A stretch of DNA of 64,000 nt, from contig NC_074726.1 of assembly GCF_947242115.1 (NCBI RefSeq), positions 18,362,325-18,426,324 on the forward strand. Reading direction: 5' to 3'. Both the position numbers and the translations under genes were made by a program. Below are positions 26,140 through 39,100 of the stretch, one piece after another; the first letter of the stretch is position 1; every line of letters begins with the position of its first letter. The notes beneath the pieces were generated by a model. That model did no database searches and was not told the DNA's origin. It saw only the letters and a list, made by a program, of their open reading frames with translations. The stretch is from Biomphalaria glabrata. Its lineage: Eukaryota; Mollusca; Gastropoda; Planorbidae.

Positions 26140-29100
26140 CTGAAATCAAATGTCAATGTTTACATTGCGGCATCTTTAATCTCCAGTGAACATTAGATAG
26201 GAAGTGATTCGACCTGAGCAACATGATGGAATGTGGTGGACTAGAAACAGAGACTATTGAAACACATTAGCCGTGGTTATCGGATCTTTGAAGTTCTACA
26301 GGAAACACTTACTACTACTTTGTAGGTAGACTAATGTCTACTGGTCTAAATAGTTGGCCTATATAGGTCTGCACTCTTTTTTTTCCTATTGGAAATATTT
26401 TATGTGACTATTCACCCCAAACTTTTGGGTTTATTTGAGCAGTAATAACATATATCAAAGTATCAATATATATCAATGTTATACCAAACGTTTTCATTTT
26501 AAACCTCTGAACAGCTCATGACCTAAACCTCTTATCAGCTCATGACCTAAACCTCTTATCAGCTCATGACCTAAACCTCTTATCAGCTCATGACCTAAAC
26601 CTCTTATCAGCTCATGACCTAAACCTCTTATCAGCTCCTGACCTAAACCTCTTATCAGCTCATGATCTAAACCTCTTATTAGCTCCTGATCTAAACCTCT
26701 TATCAGCTCATGACCTAAACCTCTTATCAGCTCATGACCTAAACCTCTTATTAGCTCCCCCAGTTGAATAATTTGATGTTTCTTGATTAGAAACTCAAGT
26801 ATAATATTGCTAATTAGTTATCTTTTAGAAATAATATAAACTATTAGCAGTTACCCGTGCTTCGCAGCTTTGAAAATGTTGTTAGAGCGATTTTGTTTCA
26901 TGTGAGTTTGAGGACATTTGGCCCGTGATTTGTAAACGTTATTTATAATGGACTCTCAGTTCTCTGGGCTATCCGCGCTACGATCATTCATTTGATCCCT
27001 GCAGTGGGTTTTAGGTAATGAACTAATAAGAGGTTTAGGTAATGAGCTAATAAGAGGTTTAGGTAATGAGCTAATAAGAAGTTTAGTCATGAGCTAATAA
27101 GAGGTTTAGTCATGAGCTAATAAAAGGTTTAGGTAATGAGCTAATAAGAAGTTTTGGTCATAAGCTAATAAGAGGTTTTGGTCATAAGCTAATAAGAGGT
27201 TTAGGTAATGAGCTAATAAGAGGTTTAGTCATGAGCTAATAAGAGGTTTAGTCATGAGCTAATAAGAGGTTTAGTCATGAGCTAATAAGAGGTTTAGTCA
27301 TGAGCTAATAAGAGGTTTAGATAATGAGCTAATAAGAGGTTTAGGTAATGAGCTAATAAGAGGTTTAGGTCAGGAGCTAATAAGAGGTTTAGTCATGAAC
27401 TAATAAGAGGTTTAGATAATAAGCTAATAAGAGGTTTTGGTCATAAGCTAATAAGAGGTTTAGGTAATGAGCTAATAAGAGGTTTAGGTAATGAGATATT
27501 AATTGGTTTAAGTAATGAGATAATAAGAGGTTTAGTCATGAACTAATAAAAGTTTTAGACATGAACTAATAAGAGGGTTAGTCATGAGCTAATAAGAGGT
27601 TTTGGTCATAAGTTAATAAGAGGTTTAGTCATGAGCTATTAAGAGGTTTAGTTAATGAGCTAATAATAGGTTTAGTCATGAGCTAATAAGAGGTTTTTGT
27701 CATAAGTTAATAAGAGGTTTAGTGATGAGCTAATAAGAAGTTTAGTCATGACTGAGTTAATAAGAGGTTTTGGTAATGAGCTAATAAGAGGTTTAGTCAT
27801 AAGCTAATAAGAGGTTTAGTCATAATCTAATAAGAGGTTTAGTCATGAGCTAATAAGAAGTTTAGTTATGAGCTAATAAGAGGTTTAGTCAGGAGCTAAT
27901 AAGAGGTTTAGGTCATGAGCTGATAAGAGGTTTAGGTCATGAGCTAATAAAAGGTTTAGGTCATGAGCTAATAAGAGGTTTAGGTCAGGAGCTAATACGA
28001 GGTTTATGTCGGGAAGTGCAAATTCCCGCATGTATCAACCAAGAGTGGAAAAAGTAAATAAATGCTCAGGAACAGTTTGTACATCATCTTATAATAATAA
28101 GGCTTGTCTTCGAGTCCGAAGTACTCCATCTTATGTAGAAATCATGAGCTAGACTGCTAGAATTAATTTGTGACAATATACCTATGTATTTAACACTTAT
28201 ACAATGTTTCAATATCAGTATTATATCAGTGCTAGATCAAATCTCTAATTACACCTCATACAATATTTTAAACTTCTGACTTTTAATGTTTTTAAATCTG
28301 AATCTATATCATTAGACTAGGATTTTCTATTCTCTGAGTAGAATTATACATGGGCGTAACCAGGACCAATCCTTATAGCATAAATAAGATATATCTACAG
28401 TCTTTTTCATTTTTTTTTTTGAGAGAGAGAGGGAGAGAGAGAGCAAAAATGGTACTTTGTAACACTTAAAAAAACAAACAACTAATCCTAATAGCATTAA
28501 AAAGATAAATCTTGATCTGTTGTCATTTCGCTACATTCTAGAGGGGTCAGTGGCGTAGCTACCAATGTGTGGGTGGTGCGGGCCGCACAGGGCACCAAGT
28601 GGAGAGGGGCACCAAATTTCCCACAGTGTGTATTAATTTCCTATTTCCCTGAGCTTTTCGGTAAAAACGACAAATTGTATGGACACGGCAAACATAAACT
28701 ACTGTATTTTAAACATGAACTAACGATTTATAAACTAGTCATGTCGCTATTTTGTTTCATCTCCTTGACTATTTCTTCCATACAATGTAAGTTATAGAAC
28801 AGTTTGAATAAATCTAATTTACTATATTTATTTTGGACACACGGTACATGTTGTTACTACACTAATCGATGCTTTGTAATATAAAGAAGAAGAAGAAGAT
28901 AGGCCAACTTTTTTTTTTACTTCATTGCTTAGTCCATTGGTTTAATCTAGATATTGAGTTTACAAATATATTTCTAAACAACTCTAGCTCTAAACAATTG
29001 TCTTAGTTTATTCATTTTTTTATAATTCTTAATAGTTTAATTTTGGAAATAATTCTATTGTAATGTCAATTTTTTAAAATAAGCTAACCTTTGTTTTCTA

Positions 29101-32100
29101 CGAGTTTTGTTTAACTAACTAGTTAATTGTAATACTGTAACGTAAACAAAATGATGAACAGTGCTCAAGACTGACTAGTCTGGCTGGCGCCTCAAAACCT
29201 TTTTAAGCTCAGACGGAGAAATCGGCATCTCTGGTTCTGTCCGGTCCACTGGCGGATCCAGGGGGGGGGCGGTAGGGGCGATCGCCCCCCCCACTCGGCC
29301 GACCCCCCCCCTAAGGGGGGGGGGCGGACGAACTTTAGTATAGCATTCACACAATTTGTATACGAATTTATTACTTATGTTTAAAATATATACTAATTAT
29401 TTATATTTCAACCTATTTTTAGATTATTTCGCCCCCCCCCTCTAATATGTTGGCCGATTTGGTGGGGTCGGGAGGGGGCGATGGTATCAATCCCGCCCCC
29501 CCCCCTTAAATTTCGAGTGGGGGGGGGCGGTCCAATTTATTGGTAGAAATCACAGCCTGCTAACAAAATCAATTAAATATCTATATCCTTAATCCTTGTA
29601 ACTTGTTATTGATATTTTAACCGATCTTTATATTATGTCGTTCCCTGTTTGCCGATTGGTGGGGGGAGGGGACGAATACCTCTTCTGCCGTTCCCACCTA
29701 AACCCTTTGAGTGGGGGGGCGGTCCATTTTTATTGAGAAATCATAGTTTGTGAACAAAATTAGTTGAATTAATATATAAATTTTATATTATGTCGCTCCC
29801 TTTCTGGTATTTTGGCCGATTCGGTGGGGTGAGGGGGGGGCGATTGCATGTACTGCCCTCCCCACTCTAGCCCTCTTTTTGTGGAGAATCATAGTTTGTG
29901 AATAAAATTAGTTGAATATCTATATAATATAAACTACGTATTGATATGTGACCCATTGTAAAGATGTCGTACCACACTCTAATCTCAAATTGTATCATTA
30001 GAAAATTTAAATGAAAAAGGGTTGTACCAGGCGGGAGGGGCGATACATGCAATCGCATTTCCCCCATTGGACAAATCAATACTTTTTCTTTTTGTATTAT
30101 AGTTAAGAAATTACAAAATTAAAAAAATCTGTCACTAATATAATTTATATATACTATAAATTAAATTCTTATATCGAGTCGCCCCATACCTATTCTTTAA
30201 TGCCAAATGCAATCTTTAGCAGAAATTAGTAAAGGAGCGAGGATTAATCGTTTTCACTCTACCGCCATTCCCATTTCCAGACAGAGTTTTTGTAATTTTA
30301 CATGAAGTTATCATAAGTATTTTAAGAAAGACTTTGCATTGGAAAAGTTAGAATTCAAACGAAATTTTTCAGTATAAGAGTCATGATTGAGATAAGTTCT
30401 AAACCGAAAAAAATACATTTATAGTCGCCTTTTCCCAACCTTTACTCAATCTGATATTTTTCTAGCTAAATAAATTTGGGACTATAACTCACAATTTATA
30501 CTAGAGTTTTCGTGAATACTATTTATCGAATAAGTTTTTTTTCGGCGGCGATCCTCAAAGCAAAAATCTAAATACGTGGGGTATCCTATCTTTTCAAGGA
30601 ACAAATCGGTTTTATTTGCAATGTATTATGGGTCTATAAATTCAAATTAGAATATTTTTCAAGTACAACATTATTCGAAAGGTCGTTTTTTAATAGTATG
30701 AATAATGAGCTTTAGGTCAGGAGAATGCGTTTCTGCAGTGAAGAATGCAAGAAAACGCTTTTGGTGTCGGGGCTTCGCCCCGAACTCCATTTATGAGTAA
30801 TGAGTTGTAGATGTCAGGAGAATACGTTTCTGCAGAGAAGAATGCAAGAAAACGCTTTTGGCGTCGGGGCTTCGCCCCGAACTTCATTTATGGGTAATGA
30901 GTTGTAGATGTCAGGAGAATGCGTATCTGCAGTCAAATAAGCAAGAAAACGCTTATGGCGTCGGGGCTTCACCCCGAACTCCATTGATGAATAATGAGCT
31001 GTACTTGTCAGGAGAATGCGTTTCTGCAGTGAAAAAAGCAAGAAAACGCTTATTGCGTCGGGGCTTCACCCCGAACTCCATTGATGAATAATGAGCTGTA
31101 CTTGTCAGGAGAATGCGTTTTTGCAGTGAAAAAAGCAAGAAAACGCTTATGGCGTCGGGGCGAACCGAACTCCATTGATGAATAATGAGCTGTACTTGTC
31201 AGGAGAAAGCGTTTCTGCAGTGAAAAAAGCAAGAAAACGCTTATGGCGTCGGGGCTTCGCCCCGAACTCCATTGATGAATAATGAGCTGTACTTGTCAGG
31301 AGAATGCGTTTCTGCAGTGAAAAAAGCAAGAAAACGCTTATGGCGTCGGGGCTTCGCCCCGAAATTCACCAGAGAACCTTATAGCGCTGCCCCAGTTGTT
31401 TTGGTTTTCGCCGAAGGTTGAGAAATACTGCTTTTTTTATTCTCATATATACATATATATATGTGTGCGTGTGTGTGTGCGTGTGTGCGCGCGCGCTGTA
31501 TGCACGTTTATGCGTAGGGTTAGGGTTTACTGGGCGTTAGGGTTAGGGTTTGGAAAAAAATCGCCCCCCCCCCCACTCCAAAGTTCTGGATCCGCTAGTG
31601 CCTGAGAGTAGGAAACAATATGGACAAGGCCCAAGATTTGATTATACAAGAGACGAAAACCTGGAGAGTTAGTAAAATTACTATCAACCTACGATCCTCT
31701 CTTGAGCGAGCATGTGCTTCGAACTAAGCTTTGTTCCAGACCGAACACATACATGTCTCCACAAATACAAAATGAATTTATTACAAAATTGGGGGATCAC
31801 GCTAAAAAAAACAAATCATACAGCAAGTAAAACAAGCCAAATATTTCTCTATTTTTTTGACAGTACACCTGACATCTTAAAGCTGGATCAAACTTCCCAA
31901 ATTTTACGGTACATTGTCATGGATAATGACGGGGTGCAGATTCGTGAGTCTTTTGTTGACTTCATCGACACAAAGGACAAGCATGCTGCTGGAATCGCTG
32001 AGATGATTCTAGAGAAACTGCGTTCGGATGGCTTAGACATAATGGACAGCAGGGGTCAAGGCTATGATGATGCTGCGGTCGTGAAAGGTCACAACTACGG

Positions 32101-33101
32101 TCTCCAAAAACGTATTCTAGAAGTCACTATTCATTGCCTGCTCAAACTCTGGAGACATTAACTAGCAGAGATGAGCTACAAAGGGAAATTTATTCTACCA
32201 TGGACAGGATTGTTCAAGAAATAATCACCCGATTCGAGCAACTTCATGATGTAGCAGATAGATATGAATTTTTGTCGCCTTCCCAACTATTAAATCCTCA
32301 GGTCGAAATCAATCTCGATAGTACTCCTAGTGACATTGATGAAAACGAATATCTGCTGGAGCGAAAGAGGCTTCAACGGTTTGTCACAGTTTCATCAGAA
32401 GCCTCCGAATTTCCAAAACAAAGACCTGTTGAACTCTTGAAATTTATAAAAAAAATATCAGCTAGATGATTCAGTCCCGAATATCGTCATCATGATTCGC
32501 ATATTTTTGACTATTGCGGTAAGAGTTGCTACATGCGAGAGAAGTTTTTCCAAACTTAAACTGATCAAGAATTACTTGTGATCAACGATGACAAATTTAC
32601 GACTCACTAATTTGGCCATTTTGTCCTTTGAACAAGAGCTGGTGGAAAAAAAATGGATTTCGATAAAATTATTGATACTGGTGCCAGCAAGAAAGCGCGT
32701 AAAATTCATTTGTAGTATGTTTATGTAAAAGTGATTTTTTTGAATTAACAATATTTGATTTATGAATACATATTATTTTGAACAGGTTTTGCAATGTTAT
32801 TAATTAGTTGTTGTTTTTTTTTTGGGGGGGGCATCAAGATGAGGTACCGCACCAGGCATCATATACTCAGCTACGCCACTGAGAGGGGTAGATAAACCAT
32901 AAGAATAAATACTACAACACTGATATTTATTTTTAATTAAAGAAAATACCAAAAATAAATGTAGAAAGGGGAATGGGAATGTAGCATTCCATTGGGGCCT
33001 TCGGAAAATGTATTTTTTTTCTCTAGGCCTGAAACTGATAGTATGAAGAAATGTTTGCGGTGCTAATACAGTACATTGCTGACTTAAAGATTTAAGGTTG
33101 C

Positions 33102-33137
<36 letters not shown>

Positions 33138-36100
33138 GGCTCATTTGACATAGAGATTGAATTGAGAAGCCCCCCAAAAAAGTCAAAGAGTGTACAAAGA
33201 ATGAAAGGAGGAACTATTTGTTTTTAGCCGGAAAGGAGGGAGTGGTGCGATACGTGAAGGTGCTACTCTCGGGCCCAAAATATACAGGAGCGTGTGTATG
33301 TGTCAGGGGCGCATTATGAAGTGGGTCTTTCCAAATCAAGTCGGAAAAATTCCAGAGTGCGAAAAAGAGAGAGAGAGAGAAAGAGAGAGCGGGTCGTTAA
33401 ATTTCATTGTAACAGATACACTAATTCATGGGCTAAAAAAGTATTTTAAGTTAATTGTCAAAATGTGGCCCGTTTATTAACAAATACAAAAGGAGGGGGT
33501 CCGACCATCATCAACAGTATAAAGCCAGAGAACAAATCAACGGGTGTAGCTGGTGTGAACTGCTAGTGAAGTATGTACATTTCCCTTTCAATTAATCATG
33601 GAATATTAAAAGTGTTTAGAAACACAGTTGTAAATAACACTGTACCCATTCCCTTGTTCATGTTTTCCTAGGCGAAAGTACTGCGTGAAATATGAGATGT
33701 ATGTTTTAAACAAGTGATACATGTGTTAGACATTGAAGTGAACCCACGAAAACAATTGGTGAATAAAGAGTGATTCAGTGAGTGAGCAAGTAATTTAATG
33801 AATTTGAATAGATCTCTATACTATATTACATGACAAAACATCTTGCTCTATGGGCTGACTGCTATATGTAAAGGAGTATTTTAAATGTGACACTTACCAA
33901 ACAATAGACATTCAGTCCACTCGTGGAAGTGAAACATGTGGTCGTGTTGGAGACTGTAGCAAGCTTACTGCAGCCACTTGGTGTTAACTTGACTGACACC
34001 TCCATTTCACCTTGACTGACAAAACCCGCTGGAAAACAACGTTCATGTGATAGTATGGATGAAAGAAGGCAATAGTGAGACAAATATCAAGACTGGTCAC
34101 AAACTTTGGGGATAATGGTGTGTGTGTGTTTGTAGCCAGATGACACAAATTACACTGGCAAGCTCCCCCTATGGGGTTCAGGGCGAAAAAGCGCCAAAAG
34201 CGTCTTCTTGCATTCTTCAATGCAGAAACGCATTCTCCAGACATCTACAGCTCATTATTCATCCTATTAAAAAAGGACCTTCTGAATAATGTTTTACTTG
34301 AAAAATATTCTAATATGAATTTATAGGCCCTTATCACATTGCAAATACAACCGATTAGTTCCTTGAAAAGATAAGAAACCCCACAGATTTAGATTAAGGC
34401 TTTAAGGATTGCCGTCGAAAAAAAAAATATTTGAAAAATAATATTAAAAAAAATGCTCATTTGTAAGTGATACATTTTGTTCACTAGGCCTGTTTGTAAC
34501 TTTGTTTTGTTACAGAACTAGAATTCAAAGCTCTAAACAAAACATTTCGGAAGTGGGAGGAAAAATTAAGTGGACCAATTAGATTCTACTTTAATTTTTT
34601 TTTTTGCATTTTTAGGATTCAAGTATAAATTGTGAATTATAGTCCCAAATGTATTTAACTAGAAAAATATCAGATTGAGTAAAGGTTTGAAAAAGGCGAC
34701 TAGGAAAAGAATATTTGGGTTCAGAACTCATCTCAATTGTTACTCTTATACTGAAAATCTTTGTATGAGTTCTACATTTTTCAAAACAAAGTCTTTCTTA
34801 AAATAGTTATGATAAATTCATGTGCCATTACATAAACTCTGTCGTCTGAAAAGGGGAGAAGGCGGTAGAGTGAAAATTAATTCTCCTACTTTTTATAATT
34901 TCTGTTAATGATTGCATTTGACATAAAGATTAGGGATGGGGCGACTCGATATATAAAAATCTAATGTATAGCATATATAAATTATATTAGTGACAGATTT
35001 TTAAAAAATTTTGTAATTTCTTAATTAAAATACAAAAAGAAAAAAATATTGGTTTGTCCAATGGGTGGGGGGGGGCGATTGCATGTATCGCCCCTCCCAC
35101 CTGGTACAACCCTTTTTCATTTTATACTTACTAATAATAAAATTTTAGATTAGTGTGTGGTGCGACATAATATACAAATGAATTCAAATATCAATATGTA
35201 GTTTATATTATATAGATATTGAACTAATTTACTCACAAACTATGATTTCTCCATAAAAATAGGACCGCCCCCCCCCACTCAGAGGGCTAGAGTGGGAAGG
35301 GCAGTAGATGCAAATCCCCCCTCACCCCACCGAATCGGCCAAGTTACCAGAGGGGAGCGACATAATATAAAAATTAATATAGTTATTCAACTAATTTTAT
35401 TCCCAATTTATGATTTCTCCATAAAAGTAGGACCCTCTCCCCCAACTCAAACGGTTTAGGTGGGGGGAAGGACAGTAGAGGTATTCCCCCCCCTCCTCGG
35501 CTCAATTGGCCAACAGGGAGGCGACATAATACAAAGATCGGTTAAAATATCAAATAAATTGGACCGCCCCCACCCACTCGAAAGTTTATGAGGAGGCGGG
35601 ATTGATGCCATCGCCCCCTCCCCACCCCACCAAATCGGCGAACATATTAGAGGGGGCGAAATAATCTAAAAAATAGGTTGAACTATAAATAAGGTAAACA
35701 TTTGTACACAAATTGTGTTATTTCTGTACTAAAATTCGTCCGCCCGTCGGTCGAGTGGGGGGGGGGCAATCGTCCCTACCGCCTCCCTCTGGATCCGCCA
35801 GTGTCTATGCTCTTGATACAAAGTATGTTGACTAGTTCTCAAGTTCTCAATACCATAAAGACGAGCGCTCACTACACTGATATTATAAACTAGGATTTTG
35901 GTTGCCGTGGTCACTTTGGCATTTTCCCAGACACGCTTGGAGAGTTTCACCATTGCTGGAGCTCAGTGTCTAAGTCTAGATTGCTGGCTCTTGTTGTTCC
36001 CAAGTATTCCTGCCCCATTGGAAGTGTGTGATTTACCAATAAGTATTGCTGGTATTTCTGCGATGTTTTGTGCCATGATTTCGGTCTTGCAGGGGTGTAT

Positions 36101-39100
36101 TGTAAGGTTCAACTCTTGACCAACATCTGCCAAAGCAATCACTAGCCTTTATAATCCTTCTTGTTAATTGGATAGCATTGATTGCAAACAGCAGTTCCCT
36201 AATCAAGATACGCGTCTCTTTGTTTTGGCTTTAAGGCGTGCCAGGTTAAAAAGCTTTCCATCGGATCTACTGTGGATATATACTCCATCTTCCAGGGATT
36301 TGAAAGCGCTGGTGAGTACAACTGAAAAGATGCCGAATAGTGTTGGAGCCAGAACACATCATTGTTTTACACTTCTCTAGCTGGAGAATGGCCTAGAGGT
36401 GGAGCTGTCAAACTGTACGGTGCCCTGCATATTTTCTTGAAACGCTGACACTAGGTTCGTAGCTTGTTTGAACATCCGATTCTCTCTAAATACGGCAAAC
36501 AGGCCGGTACTGATGACAAGGTAAAAAGCCTTGATCTAGTCAATGATTGCTATAAAGATTGGCAGCTTTTGTTCTCTGCTCTTCTCCTGTAGCTGCCGCA
36601 AGGAGAAAATCATATCTGTTGTGGATCTACTGGCTCTAAAGCCACACTTCGACTCTGGATAAACTTGTTCCGACATGATCTGCAGACGCTTTAGTATAAC
36701 TCTACAATCAGTCTTTTCAACTATGCTTAGTAACAACTGTTACAATAAGAACGGTCACCTTTAGTTTTATCAATTGTAACTATGTTTGAATCTTTGGATT
36801 CCTGGGGGACCCTTCCTTGTTCCCAGCACAAGCTGGGCATTAATAGTGCTAACAATAATAATCATCACAATATTACTATCTCATTAAATAAGAAAAAATA
36901 ACAAAATAAGAAAACTAGAGCAAAAGGATTAAGATGGAAATTATCTGTAATAACAATACACCCTGTTGTTATATCAACTGAGAGGATGGTGACAACTGAC
37001 CCCGAAGGCACACCTAAAACAAAATTTATGAGACTAGATGCCAGATCGAGCACTAAACGTTTGAATTACTTTGTTTTATTATTGTATATGTGTAGCATTT
37101 GGAATAGATATCAATTAGTCCCTCCCCTCCTCCCGGAGTGTAGTAAATGGAAAAGGTATCCATTCATTCCCCTCTCTAAACTTAGGCGTTTGTGTATCTC
37201 CTGGTGTTAAAGAAAGTGATAGGATTAGAGGCACAAAGGCAGACACTAAATATACTATGACTTGCATCCAAACTAGACCCTTACTTTGGTTGGTGATACC
37301 ATAGCTGACCAGTCGGCAGGTGTTGAAGTCTACTCGTCCAGACATGGTCACGTTGTTATAGGGACAAGCAGGTTCCTGACACGGACCCAGGTTATTGAGT
37401 ATAGCAGTGTATCTTGGAGAGACATCAATAAAAGCAGAGTCGTTAGGACCTAAACAAATATTAACATTGTTTCAGTGTTGTCTTCTTTAGTAACTTAGCT
37501 CTATAAAGTCTTAGTCTAAAACTTAATTATAAGAAAAATTAGACAAAATGTGAGAACTTACGATCTCATGCAGACCATAAAAGAAGAGAATTATTGAATG
37601 ACTTACCATCATAGAGACTAAACAGAACTGAAGGAATGGGGTATTTCTGAATTCCGATTTCCAAATCAAATCTGTATTTTAAAAATAAAATTAAATAGAA
37701 ATTTTAAAAAGATGTTACGTATTAATGCATTAAAAAAACATAGTACATGGAAGTCTTGTACAGATACAATTTAATGATCTTAATGAGTAGCAGATACTGC
37801 TTCTAAAAAGATACTTTTCAACAACAAAAACAAAAAAAAACATTTTAAAACTCCTTATCTTTTTTTTTTTACAAAGCCTATACCAACTCGCTCTGTCTGT
37901 CTGTCTGGTAAAAAGGTTGTACACGTTATTTCTCCGACACCCAATCTCTGATCAAGCTGAAATTTTGAACAATTATTTCTTTTATCTGACCAGAATGTAT
38001 AGTAAAAAATAATGAATTAGTAAATTAACAATTGAGAGTTATTTTGTTAGGTATCTCAAACAAGGGAAAGAAGTTGTACTTGACTATAGGGATGTACAAG
38101 TTGAATTACTCCCCTTTATAAATCGCCGTTTTTAAAGTAAGTCTGAAGCAAACAATAGATAACAATAGAAAACTCTACAGTCTTCTATTTTCATAATCAC
38201 CTCACTAGGAGAATGGTTAGTACGTCGGCTTGAGAAGGCGTGAGCCGTGAGTTCGAATTCAGGTCGTTCCCCCCATTTTTTTTATAAATGCTTTTAAAAA
38301 GTGATTACGTAAAATTCACCCAGATATCCCGTTCTTTCTTTCCCCACCCCTTTTCCCAACTGGTCTAGACAAGTGATGGGATCATAGCGTACTGAGAAAG
38401 CTAAAAGCATGAAGTAAATAGTGCTAAACAAAACAATTGGTAAAAATATTTCTAATCGTACAGAGTTATTCTTGTTGGTCTAGAGTCTAGGTGTATTACA
38501 AATGTAATCACATGACTGATCCAAAACGATTGATACAATTACACATCGTACAAGCTTTTATTTATTTTTTTAAAAGTATTTTACAATGTTTTTCTTGTTT
38601 TTGAATAGGGAATTATTGATTACAAAAATATGAGCTCAAGAAACGCCTTTGTCAAACATTTTAAAAAACTCAATTGTTCTTATTTGACAAGGTCTTTATG
38701 TATAAACGATACTTGGATTCTACATTTCTCAAATTAAAACATTTACGCTCAAATTTGATTACTTAACGCAGGGGTTCTCAACCTGTGGGTCGCGACCCCT
38801 TAGGGGTCGATTGACGTTTTGCCAGGGGTCGCCTAAGACCATCGAATATATGGATTGTTATTGTCTATTCTTCTATTGTTGGATGTGTGTGTGGGGGAGG
38901 GGGGTCGCGGCAGAGTGGGGGGTTGTAAAAAGGGGTTGCCGAGCTTAAAAGGCTGAGAACCGCTGACTTGACGTATATTGAATATTCCTTGAAGAAGAAC
39001 ATTTGTAAACCACAGATAATAAAGAACAGGTTTTAGAAACAACAGCTAATCAGTAACAAGCCTGAAATAAACACTCAGCATGATCAGTTCTGCGCTAAGG

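Larger units (their letters stand above)
29247..31600 (+). mobile_element. Non-autonomous hAT-like element nested in the hAT transposon
   Basis: Begins CACTGGCGGATCCAG and ends CTGGATCCGCTAGTG (14/15 inverted match). It has G/C homopolymer-rich blocks (GGGGGCGAT) alternating with AT-rich DNA, and no coding frame. I saw no target duplication. An inverted partial copy lies at 34150-35803. Confidence 0.75.
28548..32881 (+). mobile_element. hAT transposon (ZMYM/DUF4371-like), broken, with nested insertion
   Basis: Ends CAGTGGCGTAGCTA (28548) and TAGCTACGCCACTG reversed to C-AGCTACGCCACTG (to 32881), each flanked by a perfect 8 bp target duplication AGAGGGGT (28540-28547 and 32882-32889). Transposase remnants at about 31640-32710 on + read [53 protein letters not shown] and, in another frame, the dimerisation motif [19 protein letters not shown]. 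Several stops and frame changes show it is inactive. The 29247-31600 segment interrupts it. Confidence 0.9.

Noticed and set aside
38195-38285. Possible tRNA gene
   Set aside because: A- and B-box-like motifs are present, but no cloverleaf arms could be paired convincingly and the sequence belongs to a dispersed repeat with a second copy at 24362-24804.
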